A stretch of 64,000 nucleotides of DNA from contig NZ_JAXHLU010000015.1 in assembly GCF_034521915.1 (NCBI RefSeq), positions 62,001 through 126,000 of the forward strand, given 5' to 3'. Position numbers and translations under genes: made by a program. The DNA is from Fodinibius sp034521915. GTDB lineage: Bacteria; Bacteroidota; Rhodothermia; Balneolales; Balneolaceae. The notes under the pieces are model-generated. The model did no database searches, was not told the origin of the DNA, and worked only from the letters and a program-made list of their open reading frames with translations. Position 1 is the first letter of the stretch; the number at the start of each line of letters is the position of its first letter. Shown piece after piece: positions 8,366 to 17,700 of the stretch.

Positions 8366-10036
8366 TTATACATCTGGATTTTCAAAGTATTTCTTAGTGA
8401 TTTTGTATGCAACTCCTGACAGAGCAAAGAGCGCAATGATGTTGAAAAAGGCCATCAGTCCCAGCATCACATCGCCAAACGCCCAAATGGTAGTGAGGGT
8501 AACAACGGCGCCGAAAAAGTGCATTCCTACAAAGGCTATACGATACCAGAATATGGATTCAAAGCCGAACAGATATTGCGCGGCGCGGTCGCCGTAGTAG
8601 CTCCAGCTAATGGAGGTAGAGATCGCAAATAGAAGTACTGCAAATGTCACTAGATATCCACCTCCGGGCATAACGGGGGCTAATCCCTTTTCAAAAGCAG
8701 CTGATGTTAATGGAGCACCATTTTGTACTACGCCGCCGTAGAGATTGGTTAATTGGGTGTCGTCAGAAGAATAAACCGTAACTCCACGGTATCCATCTTC
8801 ATTTTGTCGCTGTGATAATTCAATACGTCCGTTAAATGGGGTTGTGTATGATTCATTAGTAAACATCGTATCTACAGGTGCGCCGTAGTGTGTCATCTCT
8901 CCATTGGTAGGCACACCGTTTTCAAAATAAAGGACAGGTGCATCTCCAGCTTGCCCCGTATCATCGGTTGTTTCGGTGTAAGAATAGGAAATGATATCAG
9001 CAGTGGGATCGATGGAAGATTTGTGATGCATGTCCCAAGCACCGGTAGAGATAATCACCAGTCCGGTCATTGTACAGATAATAAGTGTATCGATAAAAGG
9101 TTCGAGTAGTGCAACAACTCCTTCGCGAACAGGTTGGTCGGTCTTGGCTGCCGAGTGGGCAATAGGGGCAGATCCCTGTCCCGCTTCGTTCGAAAATAAA
9201 CCTCGTTGAACACCATAGCTTAATGTAAATATGAGCGCTCCAGAACCAACACCCAGCGCCCCGGCTGTCGGGTTAAAGGCATTGGTGACAATGGTTACAA
9301 AAGAAGGGATTACAGACTCGTAGTTGATCAAAAGAATTATCAGCGCACCCAATACATAGAGAATACCCATAAATGGAACGAGGCGCGATGTTACTTTTCC
9401 GATTCGTTTAATGCCACCAAGAACTACAGCCGCAACTAAGCTGGCTGTAATAAGTCCTGTAATCCAGACGGGAATTTGAAAGTCCGTTTTCATAACATCG
9501 GCAACCGTATTGGCCTGTACAGCATTACCGGTAAGAAATGCACAAATAGCAGCTGAGATAGCAAATGCCACAGCCAGCCATTTCCAGTTTTCCCCAAGAC
9601 CTCTCTCGATATAATACATTGGACCGCCAGAGACGGTACCATCAGGGTTTGACCCTCGATATTCTTGAGCCAGCGTTACCTCGGTAAATTTGATTGCCAT
9701 TCCGAATAAAGCTGTTACCCACATCCAGAATAATGCGCCCGGGCCACCGTAATGTATGGCAAGAGCTACACCTGCAATGTTACCAATACCTACTGTTGCA
9801 GACAGAGCGGTAGTGAGAGCTTGGAAGTGATTAATATCGCCCTCGTCTTCAGGATCATCATAAAAACCGGTTACAACTTTGAGTCCGTGACCGAATCTGC
9901 GAATTTGAATAAAGCCTAAACGTACTGTTATGTATATTCCAAAAGCCAATAAAATGACCACCATAGCGGGCATGGCTTCAGGGGTATTCCAGATGAGATC
10001 TACAAGCCAGCTTATAATTTGATCAAATGTTTCCAT
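8366..10036 (-). CDS. Sodium:alanine/glycine symporter (AGCS family) with a large internal insertion
   Basis: 556 residues, multi-spanning. It shows the AGCS signature around residues 75-105 (TALSATVGIGNIAGVA...GPGALFWMW), then GGPMYYIERG, SNEAGQGSAPIAHSAAKTD and WSYYGDRA. It imports alanine or glycine with sodium at the inner membrane. The family is usually about 450-480 residues. The extra length is a hydrophilic block at about residues 337-440 between STGAWD and APLTSAAFEKGL, rich in Thr, Asp and Tyr and without membrane segments. It is first in the leftward group with upp, lptC and the OstA-like gene, with a free intergenic region upstream. Confidence 0.92.
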   Translation of the reverse strand: METFDQIISWLVDLIWNTPEAMPAMVVILLAFGIYITVRLGFIQIRRFGHGLKVVTGFYDDPEDEGDINHFQALTTALSATVGIGNIAGVALAIHYGGPGALFWMWVTALFGMAIKFTEVTLAQEYRGSNPDGTVSGGPMYYIERGLGENWKWLAVAFAISAAICAFLTGNAVQANTVADVMKTDFQIPVWITGLITASLVAAVVLGGIKRIGKVTSRLVPFMGILYVLGALIILLINYESVIPSFVTIVTNAFNPTAGALGVGSGALIFTLSYGVQRGLFSNEAGQGSAPIAHSAAKTDQPVREGVVALLEPFIDTLIICTMTGLVIISTGAWDMHHKSSIDPTADIISYSYTETTDDTGQAGDAPVLYFENGVPTNGEMTHYGAPVDTMFTNESYTTPFNGRIELSQRQNEDGYRGVTVYSSDDTQLTNLYGGVVQNGAPLTSAAFEKGLAPVMPGGGYLVTFAVLLFAISTSISWSYYGDRAAQYLFGFESIFWYRIAFVGMHFFGAVVTLTTIWAFGDVMLGLMAFFNIIALFALSGVAYKITKKYFENPDV

Positions 10037-10176
10037 GTGTTAATGAATATTCTTGGGTTATTTTTGAGAAACAATCAAGCGGAATGTATAAAAAGATTTT
10101 CGAATTTTTTAAGTTTAATTGATAATCTGCTATGACAAACCATTAAAAAACGTTAAAATGATAAATGTAAGTGCAA

Positions 10177-10206
10177 TTGTATTAGTTGATTAGGTGCTTA
10201 TATTTT
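10177..10206 (+). promoter_or_regulatory. Possible Bacteroidota-type promoter for the HU gene
   Basis: TTG at 10177-10179 and TATATTTT at 10199-10206 are separated by 19 bases. This approximates the TTTG / TAnnTTTG arrangement of Bacteroidota housekeeping promoters. A Shine-Dalgarno-like GGTGAGG (10243-10249) sits just before the ATG at 10255. The match is imperfect and based on sequence alone. Confidence 0.35.
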
Positions 10207-10254
10207 AAAGGAACACGGTTAATAGTGATTAGAAAGAAAAATGGGTGAGGTTCT

Positions 10255-10554
10255 ATGACAAAAGCAGACATTGTTGATGTAATTGCATCTTCAACGGGAC
10301 TTACAAAGGTTGAAACCGAGGCTGTTGTTAACGGTTTTATGGAAACGGTTATTGATGCAATGAAACGCAACGAACATATAGAGTTGAGAGGATTCGGGAC
10401 TTTTAAAGTAGTAAAACGAGCTCAACGTGTTGCTCGTAATCCTAAAACAAACGAAGAAGTGATTGTACCCGAGCAGTACGTGCCTGTGCTAAAAATGTCG
10501 AAAGACTTTAAAGAGGCTGTTAATGAATCGGTTATGGAAGATGAGGAAGAATAG
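10255..10554 (+). CDS. HU/IHF family DNA-binding protein
   Basis: 99 residues. It has the N-terminal helices MTKADIVDVIASSTGL, then ELRGFGTFKVVKR and the DNA-binding arm RVARNPKTNEEV, with an acidic tail (VMEDEEE). It bends and compacts DNA as a dimer. The arm carries the RNPKT pattern with the proline that intercalates into DNA. It has its own promoter region and is followed closely by the tiny COX24-type gene. Whether it is HU-like or IHF-like cannot be decided. Confidence 0.93.
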   Translation: MTKADIVDVIASSTGLTKVETEAVVNGFMETVIDAMKRNEHIELRGFGTFKVVKRAQRVARNPKTNEEVIVPEQYVPVLKMSKDFKEAVNESVMEDEEE

Positions 10555-10676
10555 GATCCCGGATTTTTGAGTCTAAATTTTTAGGTTTTATTCAGGGGAT
10601 ATTCGTATCTTAATTAGTTATTACTATTATCCCGGATGCCGGTGGTATCGACGAATAAAAAATTGAGGTGATTATT

Positions 10677-10766
10677 ATGCCAAGCGGAAAGAAAAGAAAG
10701 CGATCCAAAATTGCTAAGCACAAGCGTAAAAAACGACTGCGTAAAAATCGACACAAAAAGAAATAG
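10677..10766 (+). CDS. AURKAIP1/COX24-domain tiny basic protein (mS38-like ribosomal candidate)
   Basis: A 29-residue ORF starting MPSGKKRKRSKI and ending NRHKKK, with about half its residues Lys or Arg. It follows the short AURKAIP1/COX24 C-terminal pattern (KHKRKKRLRKNR) widespread in Bacteroidota and relatives. Mitochondrial homologues of this motif are the small-subunit ribosomal protein mS38, so a role on the small ribosomal subunit near the decoding region is the likely inference. The ATG has a good Shine-Dalgarno (GAGGTG, about 10665-10670), and a strong terminator follows at 10791. Because of its size it is easily missed by gene finders. Confidence 0.85.
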   Translation: MPSGKKRKRSKIAKHKRKKRLRKNRHKKK

Positions 10767-10790
10767 TGTCACGATAATATTATATAAAAA

Positions 10791-10820
10791 AAGCCTTCAG
10801 ATTTTCTGAAGGCTTTTTTT
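10791..10820 (+). terminator. Strong intrinsic terminator
   Basis: AAGCCTTCAG (10791-10800) pairs perfectly with CTGAAGGCTT (10806-10815) around a 5-base loop and is followed by a run of T. The A-run on the left also gives a T tract on the minus strand, so it may also end transcription of the leftward orphan at 10847-11497. Confidence 0.9.
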
Positions 10821-10846
10821 ATATAATCAAATTGTGGTCGTGTACC

Positions 10847-11497
10847 TTATGCAGCTTGCGATTCCAGCGTTTGGTCTGCAATGCGTAACACGCGGTTTGC
10901 TTTTACGAGCAGTTCTTGCAGACAGCGACTCACAAAATCGTGAACATCGTTGAGGCTATTCATATCTTCAAGTGTGTATTGGAAGTAGGATATCAGGTTA
11001 ACAGCAGAAAGATATTTGCCGCTTTCTGATCCTTCAACTTCAATATGCCAGCGCGTGATGATGTCATCATCGGACAATAGTTCGTTAACTTCCTTGCTTA
11101 TTTGTTCCATCCACTGGCTGGCATCTTCTAATCTGTGGTGTCCGTTTTGGGCTGCTAATGAAGAATGCGGCGCTTTTTCATCAAACAGCCAGGTAATTTC
11201 AATATCGATCGCTGGCGAAATGGATGTACTAACCATTTTATCCTCCTGTAAAAATGGATGTTCTTCCATACCTTGCAGCTGTTTTGCCAACACCGTTTCC
11301 CGGAACCGATCCCAGTCGAAATTTATGGATAATGCTTTTAGAAAATCAGATTTTGGTTTGAGATCAAATTCAATTTCCAGTCCCGTTGCATTTATTCTAT
11401 CTTCATTCCAAGTGCGAAAGGTATTAATAGTGAAATCTCTCTTATTTAAGTCACTTTCTATCCGGTTTACTACTGAGTTGAATATCGGATATGTCAT
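10847..11497 (-). CDS. Hypothetical protein, unrecognised
   Basis: 216 residues, acidic, with no signal peptide, membrane segment or familiar motif. It appears soluble, with mixed strands in the N-terminal half (TGLEIEFDLKPK, DIEITWLFDE) and long helices at the C-terminus (LQELLVKANRVLRIAD). It has a single cysteine. Its ATG faces the rqcH-like gene across 53 bases, so the two are divergent and share a promoter region. The coding quality looks real, with a long open frame and a terminator at its end. I do not recognise the family and offer no function. Confidence 0.7.
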   Translation of the reverse strand: MTYPIFNSVVNRIESDLNKRDFTINTFRTWNEDRINATGLEIEFDLKPKSDFLKALSINFDWDRFRETVLAKQLQGMEEHPFLQEDKMVSTSISPAIDIEITWLFDEKAPHSSLAAQNGHHRLEDASQWMEQISKEVNELLSDDDIITRWHIEVEGSESGKYLSAVNLISYFQYTLEDMNSLNDVHDFVSRCLQELLVKANRVLRIADQTLESQAA

Positions 11498-11550
11498 TAT
11501 TTCAATCTATTAAATTCAAAATTTTACGTTTCTGAACGTCTCTTTAAAGC

Positions 11551-13140
11551 ATGAACAACTTTTATACGCTAATATATTTAAACCGCGAGATAAAAGAAAA
11601 AATTGAAGATGCATTTTTTAGTTTTGCTATTTCTCCCCACAAAGATGTACTCCATATGTACATAGACCGGGACGAGGAAACATCGCGGCTGATATTTAGT
11701 GCGAACCCGAGAGAGACAGCCCTGTTTTTGGATTTCTATCGTCCGCCCAAAAAAAGCAATGTGATCGATTTTTTTGAATCGCTTGAAGGCGAAAAGATTA
11801 TAGACATGGAATTGGCGGATAAAGATCGGTTGATATCTATCTATTTTGAGAATGGACAGCATCTGCTTTTTAAGCTTTTCAGTGGAAATCCCAATGTTTT
11901 TCTGATTGAGGAGGATGTGATTGTAGATGCTTTTAAGAATCCCGATGAAGTAAGAGGAGATACTCCTCCTAAACCGGAAGCCCCTACATTTCAGGAGGAA
12001 GTGAGTCCCCGCCGATCAGCTAAAAACCAGATGACAGAGGTGAATCCGCTTCTGCCGCGTAATTTGTTGCCGTATCTAATTGAAGAGCATGATGTGGATG
12101 AGATGCCTCCGGAAAAGGTAAAGGAGTTTACCAATGAGGTTACCCAAGCGTTGTTAGATGATCCTCATCCCCGAGTCGTTAAAACGGGAGATTTTTGCCT
12201 CTGGTCAAAAGAGTGGTTGGATATCCCCAGCGAAAAAGAGTGTGACAAGGTCAATGATTGTGTTGCCTTTGCCTATAAAAATGCGGTGCATTTGCGTCGG
12301 CTGCATGAAAACAAAGAGGATATCCTCCAGTTTTTAGAGCGAAGTAAATCTCAAAAAGAAAGTTTAGTAACACAGCTGAAGCAGGCCGAGAAAAGTTTAA
12401 AACGTGCTGAAGAGTATGAGAAATATGGCCACCTGTTGATGGCACATGCCCATGAAAAAGTGACGGAGGGAACAACGGAAGTTACGATTGAGGATTTTTA
12501 TAAAGATAATGAAGAGATTACGATCCCCTTGAAAGAAGATAAATCAATAGCTGATAATGCCGAGTATTATTACGAAAAATCGAAGGATGCCAAGAAATCG
12601 TATCAAAATGCCAGGGAGCGTCTGCCAAAAGTAAAAAAGGAACTTGAACAGGTTGAGGAGCTGTTGGATGAAATCGAAGAAATTGATCACTTGCCTAATT
12701 TAAATGACTGGGTGAAAGACAATAAGCAGAAGCTCGAAGATTTTGGGTATGGCAGTGGCGATGACAAGCAGGCTACTTCGCCCTTCCGAAAATTCAAGGA
12801 GGGGAAGTTTGAAATATGGATTGGCAAAAGTGCAAAAAGTAACGATCAGCTTACCAGTCATGCTCATAAAGAGGATATCTGGCTGCATGCCCGGGGCGTG
12901 GGTGGATCACACGTAGTAATTCGTATGGGCAACAGAAAAGATTATCCGCCGCAGCAGGTACTGTTGAAAGCGGCCAGCTATGCGGCTTATTTTTCAAAAG
13001 CGCGCGGTATGAAATCGGCTCCCGTTATGTATACCAAAGTAAAATATGTCCGTAAGCCAAAAGGAGCCGCACCGGGAGCAGTGGTTGTTGAGCGCGAACA
13101 AGTTGAAATGGTACCTCCAATGAAACCTGAAAATATTTAA
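11551..13140 (+). CDS. NFACT-family ribosome quality-control protein (RqcH-like)
   Basis: 529 residues. An N-terminal NFACT-N-like domain contains LADKDRLISIYF, with an Asp-Arg pair at 92-93 matching the DR motif needed by RqcH for C-terminal Ala tailing. A charged coiled-coil region follows (about 245-385), then the C-terminal NFACT-R/DUF814 domain with FEIWIGKSAKSNDQL and DIWLHARGVGGSHVVIR. Members bind the 50S subunit with peptidyl-tRNA and mark stalled nascent chains. Old annotations call it fibronectin-binding protein, which is misleading. It heads a rightward cluster, and aroK starts 2 bases after its stop. Confidence 0.88.
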   Translation: MNNFYTLIYLNREIKEKIEDAFFSFAISPHKDVLHMYIDRDEETSRLIFSANPRETALFLDFYRPPKKSNVIDFFESLEGEKIIDMELADKDRLISIYFENGQHLLFKLFSGNPNVFLIEEDVIVDAFKNPDEVRGDTPPKPEAPTFQEEVSPRRSAKNQMTEVNPLLPRNLLPYLIEEHDVDEMPPEKVKEFTNEVTQALLDDPHPRVVKTGDFCLWSKEWLDIPSEKECDKVNDCVAFAYKNAVHLRRLHENKEDILQFLERSKSQKESLVTQLKQAEKSLKRAEEYEKYGHLLMAHAHEKVTEGTTEVTIEDFYKDNEEITIPLKEDKSIADNAEYYYEKSKDAKKSYQNARERLPKVKKELEQVEELLDEIEEIDHLPNLNDWVKDNKQKLEDFGYGSGDDKQATSPFRKFKEGKFEIWIGKSAKSNDQLTSHAHKEDIWLHARGVGGSHVVIRMGNRKDYPPQQVLLKAASYAAYFSKARGMKSAPVMYTKVKYVRKPKGAAPGAVVVEREQVEMVPPMKPENI

Positions 13141-13142
13141 TA

Positions 13143-13703
13143 ATGATTTCTGGGTTACCTGAACGTATTTTTTTATGTGGATTTATGGGCGCCGGTAAAT
13201 CGGTGATCGGCAGAAAATTAGCCAAGGAGTTGGAACTATCGTTTTTAGATCTTGATGACAAAATTGAAGAACAAGCCGGTCAATCGATCCCTGAAATTTT
13301 TGAAGAATCCGGGGAATCAGCTTTTCGGGTTGCTGAACGACGTGCACTGCAGGAGGTTATTAAAGAGTTTGAGGGTGTGGTATCACTTGGCGGGGGGAGT
13401 TTACAAAATCAGTATATAGTTGATCACCTGAAATTAAATGGACTTCTTATTTTCATAGAAGCGCCGATTTCCGTTATCTTAGACCGCATATCACAAGACG
13501 ATAACCGGCCACTGCTTCTGGATGAGCACGGAAATCCCAAGAGCAAAAAGAAGCTGGAAAATGAATTGACGGCTTTGTATGAAGAACGGCTTCCATTATA
13601 TGAGCAAGCGGTGATTCAAATACAAAATGACGGAAAAAAAAGTGTTGAGGATATTGTAGAAAAATTATTGAAAAAGATTAGAAACCATGTCGAATATTAT
13701 TGA
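13143..13703 (+). CDS. aroK: Shikimate kinase
   Basis: 186 residues. The Walker A motif GFMGAGKS is at residues 13-20, the shikimate-binding DLDDKIEEQAGQSIPEIF at about 37-54, ESAFRVAER and the SLGGGS loop near residue 80. It phosphorylates shikimate in aromatic amino acid synthesis. It is tightly packed between the rqcH-like gene and aroB, and its last 17 bases overlap aroB, implying translational coupling of two enzymes of the same pathway. Confidence 0.95.
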   Translation: MISGLPERIFLCGFMGAGKSVIGRKLAKELELSFLDLDDKIEEQAGQSIPEIFEESGESAFRVAERRALQEVIKEFEGVVSLGGGSLQNQYIVDHLKLNGLLIFIEAPISVILDRISQDDNRPLLLDEHGNPKSKKKLENELTALYEERLPLYEQAVIQIQNDGKKSVEDIVEKLLKKIRNHVEYY

Positions 13704-14778
13704 CGTTCACATTTCGCTGGATCAGCAGTATCAAATTGCTATTGGTGAGCAGCTGGCCCAATCCTTCAAAGCGTATTGCGAAGCTCGTTACAATCGAAAT
13801 AAAATTTTTGTTTTGATCGATGAGAACGTAAATCGATTGCATAACAATAAGGTAGCAAAGCTGGTCAGTGATTTTAAAGATGTTCATCTTATTGAAATTC
13901 CAGAGGGTGAATCCTCAAAATCAGCTAGGGAGTGGAACAATATTACAAATAAGATATTAGAAATAGGGATAGAGCGATCGACGCCGCTCTTAGCTATCGG
14001 AGGAGGAGTAACCGGTGATCTGGCGGGATTCGTAGCTGCCACGGTGTTGCGGGGTGTTCCTCTTATCCATATGCCAACCACGCTTCTGGCGATGGTGGAT
14101 AGCTCAATAGGTGGAAAGACGGGGATTAACCATACTACAGGCAAAAATCTGATCGGCAGTTTTTATCAGCCCGATGCGGTGTTTTCGGATATCACATTTC
14201 TGGAGACGCTCGAACAAAAGGAATGGATTACAGGCATGGCAGAAATATTGAAATACGCTGCTATCCGAAATTCTGAGCTATTTGAAGTAATGGAAGAGCT
14301 GATCCATCAGCCGTTAACGCCTAAACAGCGCTGGGTTGAAGTTGTTGAAGAAAGTGCCCGAATTAAAGTTGATATCGTTCAGGAAGATGCGCTTGAGGCG
14401 GGTAATAGAGCGTATTTGAATTTTGGTCATACGTTCGGCCATGCCCTTGAGAAGGTATCAGGCTATGGAGAAATTACCCATGGAGAGGCCGTTTTCGTAG
14501 GAATGATTGCGGCATGTCACTTTTCGCAAGAATTGGGACATCCTGTAAGTGATGCACGTTTTGCTCCTTTTCTATCGTTGTACAAAAAACAGATGTCGCC
14601 GTTGACGACAGATACCGAAGAACTTTTAGAAGCAATGAAATCCGATAAAAAAGTAAAAGATAATACAATTCGTTTAGTACTGTTGAATGAATGGGGATCA
14701 CCGTATCTTTATAGCTGTGAAGATCATTCGATGCTACAAAAAAGCTGGAGCTACACTCTGGATAAATTTAATACATAA
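13687..14778 (+). CDS. aroB: 3-dehydroquinate synthase
   Basis: 363 residues. The NAD-binding region includes AIGGGVTGDLAGFVAATVLRG, followed by MPTTLLAMVDSSIGGKTGIN and the metal-ligand segments FGHTFGHALE and HGEAVFVGM. It turns DAHP into 3-dehydroquinate, the second step of the shikimate pathway. The start overlaps aroK by 17 bases. tamB follows after 13 bases, so the envelope gene may be read from the same transcript. Confidence 0.95.
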   Translation: MSNIIDVHISLDQQYQIAIGEQLAQSFKAYCEARYNRNKIFVLIDENVNRLHNNKVAKLVSDFKDVHLIEIPEGESSKSAREWNNITNKILEIGIERSTPLLAIGGGVTGDLAGFVAATVLRGVPLIHMPTTLLAMVDSSIGGKTGINHTTGKNLIGSFYQPDAVFSDITFLETLEQKEWITGMAEILKYAAIRNSELFEVMEELIHQPLTPKQRWVEVVEESARIKVDIVQEDALEAGNRAYLNFGHTFGHALEKVSGYGEITHGEAVFVGMIAACHFSQELGHPVSDARFAPFLSLYKKQMSPLTTDTEELLEAMKSDKKVKDNTIRLVLLNEWGSPYLYSCEDHSMLQKSWSYTLDKFNT

Positions 14779-14791
14779 TTGTTGAGCGCTC

Positions 14792-17700
14792 GTGTTTTAT
14801 CGCTGGTTATATAAAAGCTGGAAATACTTCTGGAGGATAGTCTTTGTACTATTGCTTACAGCTGTTATCCTTTCGGGTATCGCCGTTGGTATTTTACAGC
14901 TTGATATAACCAAAAACTATCTGGCAGACCGTATAGAGAGACAGGTGGAACAGACCTATAAAGCAGAACTTAATATTGGGGATGTCAATGGTTTTATGCC
15001 TTTTCAAATGAGCTTATACGATGTTGCTTTGATGCGCAGTGATGAGTCCGCCGCTGATACGTTGGTCGCCGTTCAGCAGGTTGACAGTGAAATTGATGTT
15101 TGGGGATTGCTTCAAAATAAGCTGACGATTGTTGGGTTTTCGTTGCAGTCACCCGAGGTTAATCTCCGATCGGATAAAAACGGAAGACTGGTGTTGCTTG
15201 AAAGCAGGCCGGAAGCTAAAAAACGCCAGCGCTCGGATGATGATGCCTGGTTGAGTAGAATTGAAATTATTGCACCTAATGTAAGTATCGAAAATGGCAA
15301 CGTTCATCTGGAAGCTCAATCGGACGATCACCAAATTGGAAACCTCCCGTCATCATTTTCGCTAACAAATATTAGTGCTTCGCTTTTTATGGATTGGAGC
15401 GAAATGCAGCGCTATTTGGATATTGAATCATTTTTTGCTGAGTCTGAAAACTTACAGGTTGAAAATATTTCTGTATCAGGACAGCTTTACAATGATCACC
15501 GTTTCCTGGAGTTTAATTCTTTCTATTTAACGTTGGGCAGTTCAAGGTTTGTTTTTAATGGTGAGGTCGATGGGGTAAATCTATTACAGCCAGATGTAAC
15601 TGAGCAGTTTAAAGCAGCTCAATATGATCTGGATGTGCGTTCCGAAGATATCGATCTGCAGGATCTGGCCGATTTTACGGCGTTTACCCCGGATCTCGAA
15701 AAGTCGTTAAGCATTGATTTAAGGACTGAGGGCTCCGCTGACTCTCTATGGATAGATCGTGCAGAGCTGGGTATTGGAGAAAGTTTTGTGAACTTAAATG
15801 GCCTTATCAAGAATATAATTGACCGTCAAAATCTATCGTATGAACTGCGTTTTGAAGGATTAAACCTGCGAAATGAAGACCTTACTCAGTTATTAGATTC
15901 GCTGGCTATTCCCAATAACAAAGAACTCCAAAGTTTGGCGATTTCTGGTCAGGCCAATGGCAGCTTGCAACATATTAATGGAAATTTTTCGCTTTCGAGC
16001 ACACTCGGTTCTCTTGAAATTAAGGCAGAGACACAACTCGTAGAACCCTTTAGTTACAAAGGTACACTTGTCGGTAAGAGATTGGATATAGCTCCCTTTT
16101 TTGCTGAGCATGTAGATACGACTGCTCTTAATTTTGATGCCCGGGTAGAAGGAAATGGATTTAGTTTTGGTAAAGCGATTGCTGATTTAAATGCAACATT
16201 TACGGATAGCAGAGTAGAATCCCACCAATTTGAGCGGTTAGTACTCTCCTCAAATCTGAATAACAAGGTTTGGAATCAAGAGTATGACTATCAAAATGGG
16301 GATGAGTTTCTGCAAGGGTCCTCAACAATAAATTTCAATGCTGAGAATCGATCGTTAGCCATAAAAGGGAATGCAGGGAATGTGAACCTGGCTAATTTTT
16401 TTTCCGAAAATGCGGTGGCTCAGACCGCACTCAATTTTGATTATAGTGTGGAACTCCAGGGATTTGATCCCGAACGTCTGCAGGGCAAGGCGAATATTGA
16501 TGTAGCTCCTTCCGTCATTAAAGGTGATAGCGTACGTCCCCATCAGCTTTATATGGACTTAAATTCGCCTGATGCTTCAACTCGAGAGTTTCGACTTACA
16601 AGCTCACTGCTTGATTTGAATATAAGTGGTGAGGTTACGCCGGCTGATGTGATTTCGCAGACAAGGTTTTGGAGTTCATATCTCAAAAGCAGGTTTGACT
16701 CCGAAATATTGATGACCCAACCAATCGTTACTGACTCTTTAAATCGCTCGCCACAAGATAAAAATGTGGTTGTGAATGGAAATTTGCAGACAAAAGATTT
16801 GGGCTTGCTTAAAAAATATCTACCTCAATTTCCTGCCCTTTATGCAGAATCGGATGTTACATTTAATATAAATACAGATGGAACCCGGCTGCTTTTATCG
16901 GCGGAGATGACATCAGATACCCTTGCGTTCAATAATTTTAACTTTCGTAATGCCAATACTCAGTTTACCGCTAGTTTCAGGAGTGATCGCACGCTCAGTG
17001 AATTCTCATCGGTTGACTGGGAAGCCGACATCTCGAGAATTGAGACGGAATCTGTCGATTTAGATTCGACTGTATTTGATCTGTCTGTAAAACAAGATTC
17101 AGTTTATTTAACACAGCATGTAGGATCCATATCAGACGATGCACAATTTGATATGTCCTTACAATCAAGCATCACTGATTCGGTAATTGACATATCGGTA
17201 AAAGAGTTTTTTATGGGTAACAACCGGTATGCGTGGGTCAACGAACGAACGCCCACACTACAGTATTTTCGCAGTGGAGAAATTGATTTTGATGAATTCA
17301 GCTTTCAGAATCAGAATGAATATTTTAGAATACAGGGAAGGTTAAGTCCCAGCCGTAGTGATTCACTAACATATACGCTACGTGATATAAATCTACAGCG
17401 TATTTCGGATCTTATTAAAGGGAGAATTGATTTTGCTGGGGTATTAAACGGTAGTTTGGTTACAAAATCACTAACAAGCCGGCCGACTATTCAGGGTGAT
17501 CTAAACGTAAATCGGCTTCGAATGAATGACCGAATAATTGGCGATGTACGCTTTGACAGTAAGTATAATACCGACAAGCAGCAGTTTGATACTCACATTG
17601 AGATAATAACAGACAGTACAAAATATGAGGATTATCTTGAATCAAATGATGGGATCGGTCAGGATATTCGATTGGATGGGTATTTTGTAACCCCCGATCC

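Noticed and set aside
11016..11513. 165-codon plus-strand ORF opposite the 10847 orphan
   Set aside because: Two long frames overlap, but the minus-strand one has the better composition, is closed by a terminator and is divergent from its neighbour.
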